The notes: generated by a model from the sequence alone, not told the origin. A DNA stretch of 64,000 nucleotides from Cytobacillus gottheilii (GCF_001636345.1 NZ_KV440945.1:1146975-1210974); one strand, 5' to 3'. Counted from the stretch's first letter, positions 39,192 to 48,552 are shown. Program-made: numbers and translations.

Positions 39192-39224
39192 GAAAAAGCC
39201 TGGGCATATGCCCAGGCTTTTTGT
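39192..39224 (+). terminator. Bidirectional terminator after asnB
   Basis: The stem AAAGCCTGGGCAT/ATGCCCAGGCTTT with flanking T and A runs lies between convergent genes. Confidence 0.93.
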
Positions 39225-40090
39225 TATTCCGATAAATAGGTGATTGCTTGGCTGCCCATTTGAACCCAAGCTTCTGCAAACGAATCAATCGGCGCTTTTT
39301 TATTTTTTTCACCAGTTAGCGGATCGTTAAAATAGACATATGATTGATCGTAGCCTGTTAAAAGAACAGAATGCTCTTTATAGGTAATATCAATTTTTCC
39401 GCTGGGTGTCTGCCAAGTTTCAAACATGTTCTTAGAGAGCTTTTGATACGTTGTATTCGTGATCACCCATACAGGGCGATGATCGGATAAATGGATTTTC
39501 AATTCCGTAAAGTCGGAACCGGTTAAATCCATAATTCTTCCAGGCAAATACTGTTCCGCTAATTTTTTGATTGGCTTATGATATACGCCAAATCCAGGAT
39601 TGTCATATGAATACATATCACCGACAAATCCATCATTTGGATGGCCAAATGAAATTTGTCCATTCTTATTTATATAAGGGACATCCGTCTTTGTTACTTC
39701 TTTTGCCAGTGTAAGCTTGTCTGCTTTTACCCCAGCATGTGTAAGCAACATGGCGAGACTAGTTACCTCGCAGCCGCGGGGAAGCTGTGGAAACTGATTG
39801 AGTGCTGCCACATCAATTAAAATCTTCTCTTTCAATTTTATGATGAAAGGCTCTTCCTTCTCAGTCTCCAATGATGCAGAAGATAGTACAGGTCCATCCA
39901 GCCAATTTCTGAAATTTTCCATTGCTAATACAATCTTTTGCTTTCCTGCAAGAGAGGAAATAACCGTTGCAGCGATTAGAAATAAAATAAATAGAGATGG
40001 TTTATATAAACGTGAACGGGACCTTCTTGCCAATAGGACAAGAATGCTCATTATGATCAAAATAAGCAAAGATCCTATCAATAAACCCAT
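39224..40090 (-). CDS. Membrane-anchored C39-like cysteine peptidase (YvpB-like)
   Basis: The 288-aa protein has two N-terminal hydrophobic segments (residues 3-20 and 33-48) and an external C39-like domain from about residue 95. The nucleophile is C107 in LPRGCEVTSLAML. A candidate His lies in YKEHSVLLTGYD near 245 and an Asp/Asn in FNDPLTGEK near 260. It probably acts on the outer membrane face; its substrate is unknown. The site AAGGCGGTGAT precedes ATG. Confidence 0.82.
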   Translation of the reverse strand: MGLLIGSLLILIIMSILVLLARRSRSRLYKPSLFILFLIAATVISSLAGKQKIVLAMENFRNWLDGPVLSSASLETEKEEPFIIKLKEKILIDVAALNQFPQLPRGCEVTSLAMLLTHAGVKADKLTLAKEVTKTDVPYINKNGQISFGHPNDGFVGDMYSYDNPGFGVYHKPIKKLAEQYLPGRIMDLTGSDFTELKIHLSDHRPVWVITNTTYQKLSKNMFETWQTPSGKIDITYKEHSVLLTGYDQSYVYFNDPLTGEKNKKAPIDSFAEAWVQMGSQAITYLSE

Positions 40091-40244
40091 TCCGCATCAC
40101 CGCCTTTGTAGAACAATCCTTTTTAGAGGTCTTTTATTTAATATCGGTTTCTTTCAATAAATGTGAACACAATCACAGAAGTAATTAGGGATAAATTTGA
40201 AAATTTTGGGGTAACTATATGATAAAGTTTCTTTTATTAGATGT

Positions 40245-40280
40245 AATAAACCTTGACAGCATATGCCTTCAAGGTTTATT
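40245..40280 (-). terminator. Terminator of ytoA
   Basis: A perfect 12-bp stem AATAAACCTTGA/TCAAGGTTTATT has AT-rich ends. It lies 47 bases after the ytoA stop on the minus strand. Confidence 0.75.
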
Positions 40281-40326
40281 TCTCAATTTACGTGTTTAGC
40301 ATAAAATAGCCCGCTGGATAGCGCAG

Positions 40327-40839
40327 TTATTTCTTCAGTGATTTATAGTATTGTCCCTTTTCTGCATATTCTCTAGTGATACGCTCCATATCTTTAAGGT
40401 CATCTTCGTTTAGTTCACGGATGACTTTTGCTGGTCTTCCAAAAGCTAGTGTGTTCGGCGGGATTATTTTTCCTTGAGGTACAAGACTGCCTGCTCCTAT
40501 AAATGCACCTTCGCCAATTTCAGCATCATCTAATATAATCGATCCCATCCCAATTAAAGCCTTTTTTCGGATTTTACAGCTATGGAGGATAACACTGTGT
40601 CCAATTGTAGCTTCATCTTCAATAATTAAAGGACTGCCTGGGCTTTGATGCAATACAGAATTGTCTTGGATATTCACCCGTTTTCCAATAATAGTAGGGG
40701 AGACATCACCGCGAATAACTGAATTAAACCACACACTGGAAAATTCGTCTATGATCACGTCGCCTGTAATAATTGTATTATCCGCTAAATAGACTGACTC
40801 ATGGATTTTTGGATATTTTTCCTGATAAGGATAGATCAT
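40327..40839 (-). CDS. ytoA: Gamma-carbonic-anhydrase-like hexapeptide protein (YtoA)
   Basis: The 170-aa left-handed beta-helix protein has hexapeptide repeats (TIITGDVIIDEFSSVWFNSVIRGD, IGHSVILHSC, AFIGAGSLV). His residues in QDNSVLHQS and TIGHSVILHSC correspond to the usual metal ligands. Catalytic activity of YtoA proteins is not established. Gene order agrees with B. subtilis. Confidence 0.92.
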   Translation of the reverse strand: MIYPYQEKYPKIHESVYLADNTIITGDVIIDEFSSVWFNSVIRGDVSPTIIGKRVNIQDNSVLHQSPGSPLIIEDEATIGHSVILHSCKIRKKALIGMGSIILDDAEIGEGAFIGAGSLVPQGKIIPPNTLAFGRPAKVIRELNEDDLKDMERITREYAEKGQYYKSLKK

Positions 40840-41001
40840 ATTTAGACCTGCCTTTCATTTAATGTCTTGCCCATATTTTATCACAATGATTGAAATAGGA
40901 CTGCATGAAGGCTTAAACTATCGAGATAGGTTTAATCGTGAAGTAAGAAAGCTTCTAAGCTATAATAGGAAAGAAAGAAGTAGTCCGGGGAGGAATTGCA
41001 G

Positions 41002-41805
41002 ATGTGGAAATGGGAAGCCGAAGGAGATGCAAAAGCTGTGATTGTCATGATTCATGGTGCGATGGAACATCATGGCCGTTATGGCTGGCTGATAGAAAAA
41101 TGGCGCATGTCTGGTTTTCATGTCATCATGGGAGATCTGCCTGGGCAAGGGTTAACGACAAGATCAGGAAGAGGGCATATTGACTCCTTTGATGAATATA
41201 TAAAAGAAGCAGAACAGTGGGTTGATGCAGCATATCAATTTGATTTGCCTGTTTTTCTTTTAGGCCATAGTATGGGCGGTCTTATTGCTATCCGGCTGCT
41301 CCAAGAGCAAAAAACTGATTTAGCAGGAGTTATTTTATCTTCTCCATGCTTAGGGCTGGTTCGTCAAACACCGAAAATGATTCAATTTGCTTCAGTTATT
41401 TTAAACAAGGTAATTCCTAGAATGAGGATTAGCTCAGGCATTACAGTTGAAATGGCAACAAGCAATCCCGATGTCAGAGAAGCAGATCAAAATGATTCTT
41501 TATATATACAAAAGGTTTCTGTACGGTGGTATAGAGAACTGGTTTCAGCGATGAAAACTGCCTTTGAAAAAATTGAAAAAACCCAGAATGTTCCCCTTCT
41601 CCTTATGCAGGGAGGGGACGACCTAATCGTGAATAAAACGCTTGTAAGAGATTGGTTTAATAAGGCTCCTTTATCTGAACAGCGTTTTAAAGAATGGCCA
41701 AACTATTATCATGAGATTTTTAATGAAGAAGGAAGAGAAGAAGTATTTGAATACGCAAAAGATTTTGTGGAAAGTCAGCTGAAAGCGATTGGTTATATTA
41801 TTTAA
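41002..41805 (+). CDS. ytpA: Lysophospholipase-like alpha/beta hydrolase (YtpA)
   Basis: The 267-aa protein has MIHGAMEHHGRY (oxyanion region), nucleophile GHSMGG near residue 92, an Asp in GGDDLIVN and His in NYYHEIFNE. In B. subtilis YtpA is a lysophospholipase. ATG 41002 follows GGGGAGGA at eight bases; an in-frame TTG at 40996 is too close to the site. It is followed by ytpB with the same orientation and only 22 bases between. Confidence 0.92.
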   Translation: MWKWEAEGDAKAVIVMIHGAMEHHGRYGWLIEKWRMSGFHVIMGDLPGQGLTTRSGRGHIDSFDEYIKEAEQWVDAAYQFDLPVFLLGHSMGGLIAIRLLQEQKTDLAGVILSSPCLGLVRQTPKMIQFASVILNKVIPRMRISSGITVEMATSNPDVREADQNDSLYIQKVSVRWYRELVSAMKTAFEKIEKTQNVPLLLMQGGDDLIVNKTLVRDWFNKAPLSEQRFKEWPNYYHEIFNEEGREEVFEYAKDFVESQLKAIGYII

Positions 41806-41827
41806 TTTTTTTGAAAGGGGGAGAATC

Positions 41828-42928
41828 ATGAGTGTACCTTCCATGCCCATTAGCTTAATGGCAAATGTATACAGAAAAATATTTCCTGAAGTTCATGCTG
41901 AGCTTAAGAAATGGAAAATACGTGCGGAAGCCATTCCGAATCATGAACTGCGCACGCAGGCTTTGGCCAGTATAGAAAGCAAAACATTTCATTGTGAAGG
42001 CGGATCAATAATGGCATTAATTGCAGCGGAAAATTATAAAGATGCCATTCAATTTATTGTAGCCTATCAGACCATCAGTGATTATCTGGATAACTTATGC
42101 GACCGCAGCACTTCACTTGATCCTGCTGATTTTTCTGCCTTACACGATGCGATGGAGGATGCCTTGACATTAGATTCTGCTCCTGGAAATCAATATTATC
42201 GCTTTCGGGATGATCAAAATGATGGGGGGTATTTAGAAGCTCTTGTTGCCTCTTGCAGAGATGCGCTGGGCAAACTAAAGAATTATGACAATATCGAGAA
42301 GTATTTACTTGAATTATGCAGATATTATTGTGATCTGCAAATACATAAGCACGTAACACCAGACGAAAGGGTTCCTCGTCTTCAAAAGTGGTTCAGCCAG
42401 AATAAAGAACAAATACCACACATGGAATGGTATGAGTTTTCAGCTTGCTCAGGATCTACCTTGGGGATCTTTTGTCTGGTATCTTATGCATTGAGAGAGG
42501 ATTTTCTTCCCCAATATGCAGATCATATAAGAGAAGGGTATTTTCCATATATTCAAGGACTGCATATTCTGCTTGATTATCTCATTGATCAAGAGGAAGA
42601 TCGTGCAGGTGGGGATTTAAACTTTTGTTTTTATTATGAAAATGAACAAATGCTTTTTAATCGTTTAAGACATTTTGTGCAAGAGGCGGACAAGCAGACA
42701 AGCCTGCTTCCGCACAGCAAGTTTCATCATCTTATTAATAGAGGGCTGCTTGGTGTATATCTATCGGACGATAAGGTTCGTAAGGACATCAATATTAAAA
42801 GAGTAGCAAAAAATATGATTAAAACAGGCGGAATGGTAAGCTATTTCTTTTATTGGAATGGGAGAATTTATCGCACCTTGCAAAAGTGGCTGCCTCTTCA
42901 AAATTTAAAACCTGTGCGGAACGAATAG
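41828..42928 (+). CDS. ytpB: Tetraprenyl-beta-curcumene synthase (YtpB)
   Basis: This class IB terpene synthase of the DUF2600 family makes sesquarterpene precursors from heptaprenyl diphosphate-length chains. The 366-aa protein is all-helical with acidic clusters SDYLDNLCDRS near residue 87 and DYLIDQEEDRAGGD near 250, likely Mg-diphosphate sites. ATG 41828 follows AAAGGGGGAGAATC; the upstream in-frame start lies inside ytpA. Confidence 0.93.
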   Translation: MSVPSMPISLMANVYRKIFPEVHAELKKWKIRAEAIPNHELRTQALASIESKTFHCEGGSIMALIAAENYKDAIQFIVAYQTISDYLDNLCDRSTSLDPADFSALHDAMEDALTLDSAPGNQYYRFRDDQNDGGYLEALVASCRDALGKLKNYDNIEKYLLELCRYYCDLQIHKHVTPDERVPRLQKWFSQNKEQIPHMEWYEFSACSGSTLGIFCLVSYALREDFLPQYADHIREGYFPYIQGLHILLDYLIDQEEDRAGGDLNFCFYYENEQMLFNRLRHFVQEADKQTSLLPHSKFHHLINRGLLGVYLSDDKVRKDINIKRVAKNMIKTGGMVSYFFYWNGRIYRTLQKWLPLQNLKPVRNE

Positions 42929-42937
42929 ATCCATTCA

Positions 42938-42971
42938 AAAAGGCAATCCGGTAACCGGATTGCCTTTTTAT
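42938..42971 (+). terminator. Bidirectional terminator after ytpB
   Basis: The stem AAAAAGGCAATCCGGT/ACCGGATTGCCTTTTT lies between convergent ytpB and ytqB. Confidence 0.94.
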
Positions 42972-42976
42972 AAGAT

Positions 42977-43561
42977 TTAGCTTAAATCATTTTTCTTTTC
43001 AATGGCTACAATAAATGGAGGATGGTTCTTTTGATTTAAAAATTGATACAGTAATACATTGGCTCTTGCTTGATCAATTTGTTTGACATAGCGTATTAAA
43101 TAATCGCGTTCAACGGCTCCTTCCGGATGTCCATGGTAAATAACAAGTACAATGATTCCTTCCGGGGCCAGCATGTCAAGCAGCTGTTCAATGGCAGAGA
43201 TCGTGGTATCCGGGCGAGTAACAATGGACTTATCTCCTCCAGGCAAATAGCCGAGATTAAAAACGGCTCCCGTAACCTTTCCGTAATGGATGGGCGGTAT
43301 ACAGCTTGATAGGTTTTCATGACCGCTATGAAAAAGCGTAACACGATCAGCTAACTCATGCTGCATCAGCTGTGTCTTTGTGGAGAGCAAAGCGTCATCC
43401 TGGATATCAAATCCATATACTCTGCCTGAATCACCAACTAACCGTGCGAGAAATAAGGTATCGTGACCATTTCCTAATGTTGCATCAATGGCAATATCTC
43501 CAGGGGAAATGGCTTGCTCCAGCAATGTTCGTGCAAATGGCAGCACTCTTTCAAGCTTCAT
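42977..43561 (-). CDS. ytqB: SAM-dependent tRNA methyltransferase YtqB (MnmM type)
   Basis: The 194-aa class I methyltransferase has motif I DATLGNGHDTLFLA near residue 26 and an FNLGYLPGGDKS motif near 98. B. subtilis YtqB has been assigned as MnmM, the final methylation step to mnm5s2U34 in tRNA; this is family knowledge, not read from the sequence. The start overlaps the ytqA stop by four bases, so the pair is coupled. Confidence 0.9.
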   Translation of the reverse strand: MKLERVLPFARTLLEQAISPGDIAIDATLGNGHDTLFLARLVGDSGRVYGFDIQDDALLSTKTQLMQHELADRVTLFHSGHENLSSCIPPIHYGKVTGAVFNLGYLPGGDKSIVTRPDTTISAIEQLLDMLAPEGIIVLVIYHGHPEGAVERDYLIRYVKQIDQARANVLLYQFLNQKNHPPFIVAIEKKNDLS

Positions 43562-44523
43562 GCCTTTACCTCCAGACCAGCTGTATCGAAGTATTTTCCC
43601 TGCCAGCTATTTCTTCGTTTTAATTCAGCATCAATTGCATTTAATACCGACCATTTGTTTACGCTCCACATTGGGCCAATCATTAAATCGATCGGTCCAT
43701 CTCCTGTAATGCGATGAACAATCATTTCCGGTGGTAAAATTTCTAATTGATCACAAACTAAGCTTACGTAATCATCCTGGCCTAAAAATTGCAGTAATCC
43801 TTTTTCATATTGTTTTACCATTGGAGTACCCTTTAAAAGATGAAGCAAGTGAATTTTAATTCCTTGCACATCCAGTTTGGAAACTTCTCGGGCTGTTTGC
43901 ATCATCATTTCAGCTGATTCCAGCGGCAGGCCATTAATGATATGTGAACATACACGAATGCCATGTTTTCTTAGCTTTTCTACGCCTTCTGTATAACAGG
44001 CATAGTCGTGGGCTCGATTAATAATGGCAGCTGTTTTTTCATGGACGGTCTGTAGTCCAAGCTCAACCCAAAGATACGTTCTTTCATTCAGCTCTGCCAA
44101 ATATTCAACAACATCGTCAGGAAGGCAGTCTGGCCGTGTAGCAATAGAAAGGCCGACAACCCCTTCTTCTTGCAGCACCCGCTCGTACATATCTCTTAAC
44201 ACAGCAACTGGTGCATGAGTATTCGTAAATGCCTGGAAATAAGCAAGGTATTTGCCGTCTTTCCATTTATGATGCATCTTTGCTTTTATATCATGAAATT
44301 GCTTTGAGAGATCATCTGCCCGATTACCGGCAAAATCCCCTGAGCCAGCAGCACTGCAGAAAGTACAGCCTCCAAATGCCACAGTGCCATCACGGTTTGG
44401 GCAGTCAAATCCTCCGTCTAAGGCAATTTTAAACACTTTATGTCCAAATTCATTACGTAAATGGTAATTCCATGTATGATACCTTTTATCATCAGTAGCA
44501 TATGGAAAGGGATTTCCATTCAT
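43558..44523 (-). CDS. ytqA: Radical SAM protein YtqA (MnmL type, TIGR01212)
   Basis: The 321-aa radical-SAM protein has a cysteine cluster in FDCPNRDGTVAFGGCTFCS near residues 36-54, with a spacing characteristic of the TIGR01212 group. In B. subtilis, YtqA has been linked with YtqB to wobble-uridine modification. It is first of a two-gene unit with ytqB. Confidence 0.9.
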   Translation of the reverse strand: MNGNPFPYATDDKRYHTWNYHLRNEFGHKVFKIALDGGFDCPNRDGTVAFGGCTFCSAAGSGDFAGNRADDLSKQFHDIKAKMHHKWKDGKYLAYFQAFTNTHAPVAVLRDMYERVLQEEGVVGLSIATRPDCLPDDVVEYLAELNERTYLWVELGLQTVHEKTAAIINRAHDYACYTEGVEKLRKHGIRVCSHIINGLPLESAEMMMQTAREVSKLDVQGIKIHLLHLLKGTPMVKQYEKGLLQFLGQDDYVSLVCDQLEILPPEMIVHRITGDGPIDLMIGPMWSVNKWSVLNAIDAELKRRNSWQGKYFDTAGLEVKA

Positions 44524-44880
44524 ATGAAAAATACCTCCTATTGCTGATCTGTCCGATTAATGAAAACAGGAGCAATTACAAGTTCTCCCATGCCGAAATC
44601 GCTGCAGCAAACTGCTTTTAATATAAACATACGAATAATCTTATCATGAAGTAAACAGGTTATCCAATGCAATTGGAAGCAACTTCGAATAGTAAATCTG
44701 AGGATTGGCAAACCGGCTTGGTGTGATTAGGACTGCTGTCCCAATACTATATCCCGCTTCGTATGCAATTCGTCACTGCTAATTTATACTTTTTGAAACT
44801 GTAAGTAAGAAGTCATCGTATTGCACACAATAATGAATGAAGCACACGCTTCAGAGCAATGACTTGAGGAGGAGAACAGA
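44524..44880. other. Spacer between divergent ytqA and the DUF2524 gene
   Basis: 357 bases with no ORF carrying a ribosome site, no riboswitch and no repeat that I recognise. It must hold the two divergent promoters, but I could not pick convincing boxes. Confidence 0.5.
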
Positions 44881-45144
44881 ATGGCAACTCGTGAATCTGT
44901 TGATATGCTTTTACAGCAATGTGAAGATGCAATTCGTTTCGCCGGCGATCAGCTTCAGGATGGACGTCTTCAGGAGCATTATAATGATGACGGGTATACC
45001 AATGCCCTTGAAGCACTTGAAAATGCCTATAATGATTTAAGCCAGCTGGCACATAGTGCAAATTCTCAGCAGCGGGAACAGCTGCACCGTATGAGACTCC
45101 AGCTGCAGCAGCTTCAAAATAAAATGATTATTAATCCCCATTAA
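44881..45144 (+). CDS. DUF2524-like small protein (87 aa)
   Basis: The protein begins MATRESVDMLLQQCEDAIRF and is helical and Gln-rich in its C-terminal half (QLQQLQNK). It is a likely coiled coil without membrane or catalytic motifs. The strong GAGGAGGAGAAC site precedes ATG. The family name is from memory. Confidence 0.75.
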   Translation: MATRESVDMLLQQCEDAIRFAGDQLQDGRLQEHYNDDGYTNALEALENAYNDLSQLAHSANSQQREQLHRMRLQLQQLQNKMIINPH

Positions 45145-45157
45145 GAGGTGACTAAAA

Positions 45158-45340
45158 ATGGTCAAAAAACGTTCAAAGCAAAACAATCCGGAACAAAAGA
45201 CGCGCAATGGAATCAATAATGCTGATTTGGAGCTGGGCCGGGATTTTGATATTATAAAGAAGTCAAAGAAAAACTATGAAAAAACAGGCGGCCAGCCGGT
45301 AAAATCAAAATTTCATCCGGAGCCAGAACAGTCAAGATAA
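45158..45340 (+). CDS. Small basic hydrophilic protein (60 aa)
   Basis: A Lys/Asn/Gln-rich, probably disordered protein starting MVKKRSKQNNPEQKTRNG. AAGAGGTGA precedes ATG 13 bases after the previous gene, so the two are cotranscribed. Small acid-soluble or spore-related roles are common for such proteins, but nothing here proves one. Confidence 0.65.
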   Translation: MVKKRSKQNNPEQKTRNGINNADLELGRDFDIIKKSKKNYEKTGGQPVKSKFHPEPEQSR

Positions 45341-45349
45341 CTGAAAAGA

Positions 45350-45376
45350 AAACCCCGCATTTGCGGGGTTTATTCA
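45350..45376 (+). terminator. Intrinsic terminator after the 60-aa gene
   Basis: The stem AAACCCCGCA/TGCGGGGTTT is followed by a short T-containing run. Confidence 0.88.
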
Positions 45377-45640
45377 TATAATCGGAAATGACAATTGAAC
45401 AGCATAGAGCTATACTCAATGTACGCAGTGGAATTATTAGTTAAGTCAACTAAGCCTCTTTTCTTCAGTTGCCTGTCAGAAGTTTTCTTTAAATATGTTT
45501 GTGGAATTAGAATATTAATAAAACATATAACGATGTTTTACATAACATAGATTGAGAAATATTTATAAAAATTCCTTTTAAGTTTAAACACTTTTTCGTA
45601 AAATAGGGTAAAACAAGCACTTCTAAAGGAGAGGCGAGGT

Positions 45641-45979
45641 ATGAAGTTTACAGAAATAGATACTTACCTTTTTTGCTCTAAATGTTTGGATGAAACCATT
45701 CATCATGTAAGTTATCTGAATGGAAAACTGCATCGGGTACAATGCGAGAAATGTAAGCGCACCAATGAAATGGACCTGGACTTTAAGAGAGAATTATATA
45801 AAGAAGTGTATAAAAGAGTTGTTTCTAAGCCTTCTAGAATGTCTGAAGAATATAAAAATGACGATCGGATTAAATTGATTGAAGCCTTGCCTAGAAGAGT
45901 TTTCACAAAACCTTATCGGCTTGTCAAATATTTACATGAAACAAAGGAAGCTTATAAAAAGATTAAGGGCAATAAATGA
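45641..45979 (+). CDS. Zinc-ribbon small protein ('bh protein' type, 112 aa)
   Basis: Two CxxC knuckles, FCSKC near residue 12 and CEKC near residue 35, suggest a zinc ribbon. A basic helical C terminus (KPSRMSEEYKND, PYRLVKYLHETKEAYKKIKG) follows. Similar Bacillus proteins are annotated without function. AAAGGAGAGGCGAGG precedes ATG and a terminator follows. Confidence 0.75.
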   Translation: MKFTEIDTYLFCSKCLDETIHHVSYLNGKLHRVQCEKCKRTNEMDLDFKRELYKEVYKRVVSKPSRMSEEYKNDDRIKLIEALPRRVFTKPYRLVKYLHETKEAYKKIKGNK

Positions 45980-46012
45980 AAGGCTGTTTTTTAATTGAAA
46001 ACAGCCTTTTTA
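45980..46012 (+). terminator. Intrinsic terminator, probably bidirectional
   Basis: The stem AAGGCTGTTTT...AAAACAGCCTT with T5 marks the boundary between the B. subtilis-like region and the accessory catabolic region. Confidence 0.92.
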
Positions 46013-46051
46013 TTTATCAATAAACATGGTAACGCTTCCAAAAATGGCGCT

Positions 46052-46999
46052 TCAGTTCTTTTCCATTAAATAATTGCCTATCTTTTCATCAATGATTAAT
46101 GTATGTGCATAACCAGCTTTAACCGCAGTTAGAACAGCTTCACTTTTTTGCACTCCGCTGGCGATCAGTACAATATTTGGTATGTTTTTAATATCTTCTA
46201 AGCTTACTCCAATAACATTGTTATTAATTCTGCAATCCACTTCTTTTCCCTCTCTGTTAAAGAAACGTGAATTAATATCCCCAACAACATTTAACCTTTC
46301 AAATTCTTTTAAATCGCGATTCCCTGTATACCCAATCTTTCTCATCAGGTTATCACTTGAGTAGGGACTTGCAACCCCCAGAATCGCCATATCTACATTT
46401 TTGCCCGCTTCCAGGACTTCTAAAATAGGGGGGCTATCATAAAAGGCGTTTTTAATTAAAGTGTTTTCTGCAAGTGCTGGAGCATTTAAGAAATTACTAT
46501 TACAATATAGTTTCTTCATTAAGTCATAGCATATTTGATTGGAATGTAATTCAATATGCATCTTGCTAATTCCCCCGATTAGCGGCAAAAGTGTAAGATG
46601 TTTGATTTCTTCAAATGGAAATTCTCTAACAAGCGTGCTCAGTGTATTTCCCCATGATACCCCAACGGTACTGACCGATTTTAAGGCATTTTTTAGATAA
46701 TGGACTGCTTCTTTGACGACCAGATTGAATACTTCGTGTTCGCTTAAGTGATAGGCAGGAGCAATGATGACTTTATTTAGACCATATTTTTCTTCTAAAG
46801 AGCTCTGCAGATTAACAATTTGAAAACTTTCATCTTTTATGTAGAAGTTTATAATTCCATAGTCCTTCGCCTTTTGTAAACTTCTGGATATTGCTGGCCG
46901 CGAAACATTTAATTTCTTCGCTATTTGTTCCTGTGTTAGGTTTTGGTAATAATAATAGATTGCGATTTTCACAATTTCCTTGCGCTCTTCCCAATTCAA
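46052..46999 (-). CDS. SorC-family sugar-responsive transcriptional regulator (copy 1)
   Basis: The 315-aa protein has an N-terminal helix-turn-helix (LTQEQIAKKLNVSRPAISRSLQKA near residues 22-45). The SorC sugar-phosphate-binding domain follows (VGVSWGNTLS, LLPLIGGIS, AILGVASPYS). TTG 46999 is chosen: AAAGGGTGAG lies six bases before it, and the N terminus then matches copy 2. The longer ORF start at 47038 would overlap regulatory DNA. It is divergent from the PTS operon it most likely controls. Confidence 0.88.
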   Translation of the reverse strand: MNWEERKEIVKIAIYYYYQNLTQEQIAKKLNVSRPAISRSLQKAKDYGIINFYIKDESFQIVNLQSSLEEKYGLNKVIIAPAYHLSEHEVFNLVVKEAVHYLKNALKSVSTVGVSWGNTLSTLVREFPFEEIKHLTLLPLIGGISKMHIELHSNQICYDLMKKLYCNSNFLNAPALAENTLIKNAFYDSPPILEVLEAGKNVDMAILGVASPYSSDNLMRKIGYTGNRDLKEFERLNVVGDINSRFFNREGKEVDCRINNNVIGVSLEDIKNIPNIVLIASGVQKSEAVLTAVKAGYAHTLIIDEKIGNYLMEKN

Positions 47000-47092
47000 C
47001 CAACTCACCCTTTGAAATTTATTTCTGTATCTGAACAAAATGAATTTTACTAAAAATTATCGCAATTGTCGAAAAAAATGAAAAGTATCTTC

Positions 47093-47121
47093 TTGACTTA
47101 AAGCGCTTACAATGTTATTTT
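47093..47121 (+). promoter_or_regulatory. Promoter of PTS operon 1 with overlapping cre site
   Basis: TTGACT (47093-47098) and TATTTT (47116-47121) are 17 bases apart. TTAAAGCGCTTACA at 47098-47111 fills the spacer. Its complement TGTAAGCGCTTTAA matches the CcpA cre consensus with one mismatch. CcpA binding there would block the polymerase. Confidence 0.72.
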
Positions 47122-47138
47122 TTTAATCAAAGGAAATT

Positions 47139-47155
47139 TGTTCAGTGTTAGATCA
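47139..47155. promoter_or_regulatory. Candidate SorC operator, operon 1
   Basis: TGTTC-N7-GATCA lies 30 bases before the first gene and downstream of the -10 box. The same arrangement is repeated at 53172-53188. TGTTCAG occurs again at 47158-47164, and an inverted CTGAACA occurs at 47031-47037 near the regulator promoter. Confidence 0.55.
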
Positions 47156-47185
47156 AATGTTCAGAAAGGCAGGAGGGAGAAAAAA

Positions 47186-48466
47186 ATGAGTCTATATAGA
47201 CAGCTTTTAGTAAGAGAAAAAGACGGAAATCCGATAAAAGTTGGTGTCATTGGAGCAGGGCAAATGGGTTTTGGGATGATCTCACAAATTGCTCAAATCC
47301 CTGGAATGGAAGTTACTGGAATAAGTGATATAAATGTAGAGGCAGCCGCCAGAGCCAGGGATGCTTATAATCTTCATAAAAAACAAGAGGTAATCATTTC
47401 TTCAAACTTTAAAGATGTGATTCAGTCAGAGGATATCGAAGTAATTGTAGATGCAACAGGTGTTCCTGAGGTTGGTGCAAAAATATCACTGGAATGTCTT
47501 CTTGCTAAGAAACAGCTTGTGTTATTAAATGTTGAAGTTGATATCACAATTGGCCCATTAATGAAAAAGCTGTATGATTCAGCAGGTCTCATTTATACAG
47601 GATCAGATGGAGATGAACCTGCAGCAACCTTTGAGCTATATGAATTCGCGAAAACAATGGGCATGGAAGTCTTAGTGGCCGGAAAAGGGAAAAATAATAA
47701 ACTAAAAATCTCGGCAAACCCGGACAGTACAAGGGAAGAAGCAAAAAGAAACAAAATGGCAGCACATATGCTTGCAGCCTTTCAGGATGGAACGAAAACA
47801 ATGGCAGAGATGAATTTATTATCAAATGCAATTGGCTTTGTCCCAGATGTAGTTGGCATGCATGGTATTTCAGGTGATTTAGATTCAGTTATCAATGATC
47901 TGGATGTAAAAAGCAATGGAGGCATTTTAAGTCAGCATGGTGTTGTGGAATATGTTGATGGTCTGGCTCCTGGAGTGTTTGTCATTGTGAAAGGCCAAAA
48001 TGAGGCAGTGGCACACGAAATGAATTATCTAATGAAAAAGGGAGATCGTGATCATCATATCCTATATCGTCCTTATCACCTGGCAAGCTTGGAGACGCCT
48101 ATCACCATTGCCAAGGCTGTCTTAAATCAGGAATATGCAATTGCACCAATTGGAGCTCCCGTTTCAGAAACAGTAGCAGTCTCTAAAAAAGAGATTAAAG
48201 CTGGAGAGAGATTAGATGGCATAGGCGGTTACTGTATCCGTGGAGTGTTGGAAACTCATTCAGAAATGAAACAGAATGCTCACATTCCCATTGGGTTAAT
48301 TGCAGGAAATACCGTTGCTAAAAGAGATATTAAAGCAGGAACGTTCTTAACGGCCGATGATATTGAGCTGGATGAAAATACAACAGTCTGGAAGCTTCGC
48401 AAGCTTCAGGATGAGGTTTTTGCCAATACAGAAACAAGCCAGTCTATATCTAAGATATTAATCTGA
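47186..48466 (+). CDS. Homoserine-dehydrogenase-like/SAF oxidoreductase, DXR-II (DRL) family (copy 1)
   Basis: The 426-aa protein has an N-terminal Rossmann domain (VGVIGAGQMGFGM, residues 19-31) and a middle catalytic domain (LLNVEVDITIG, TGSDGDEPAA, GKGKNNKLK, FQDGTKTMAEMNLLSNA). A C-terminal SAF domain follows (about 330-415: KKEIKAGERLDGIGGY, KRDIKAGTFLTADDIEL). This architecture is COG4091. Known members include the type II 1-deoxyxylulose 5-phosphate reductoisomerase of Brucella, but other members lack that activity. It opens a glucitol-type PTS operon, so here it probably acts on an imported polyol phosphate. AGGAGGGAG precedes ATG 47186. Confidence 0.85.
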   Translation: MSLYRQLLVREKDGNPIKVGVIGAGQMGFGMISQIAQIPGMEVTGISDINVEAAARARDAYNLHKKQEVIISSNFKDVIQSEDIEVIVDATGVPEVGAKISLECLLAKKQLVLLNVEVDITIGPLMKKLYDSAGLIYTGSDGDEPAATFELYEFAKTMGMEVLVAGKGKNNKLKISANPDSTREEAKRNKMAAHMLAAFQDGTKTMAEMNLLSNAIGFVPDVVGMHGISGDLDSVINDLDVKSNGGILSQHGVVEYVDGLAPGVFVIVKGQNEAVAHEMNYLMKKGDRDHHILYRPYHLASLETPITIAKAVLNQEYAIAPIGAPVSETVAVSKKEIKAGERLDGIGGYCIRGVLETHSEMKQNAHIPIGLIAGNTVAKRDIKAGTFLTADDIELDENTTVWKLRKLQDEVFANTETSQSISKILI

Positions 48467-48552
48467 TTTTTATACAAATTAGTAAACTGTCAATAATTTT
48501 CGTAATATTTGGATAATTTTAAAGAAGAAGCTTGAAAGGATGAATCTTTATT

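Noticed and set aside
47186..48466. Homoserine dehydrogenase of the threonine pathway
   Set aside because: Only the Rossmann region resembles homoserine dehydrogenase. The C-terminal SAF domain and PTS context indicate the COG4091/DXR-II group.
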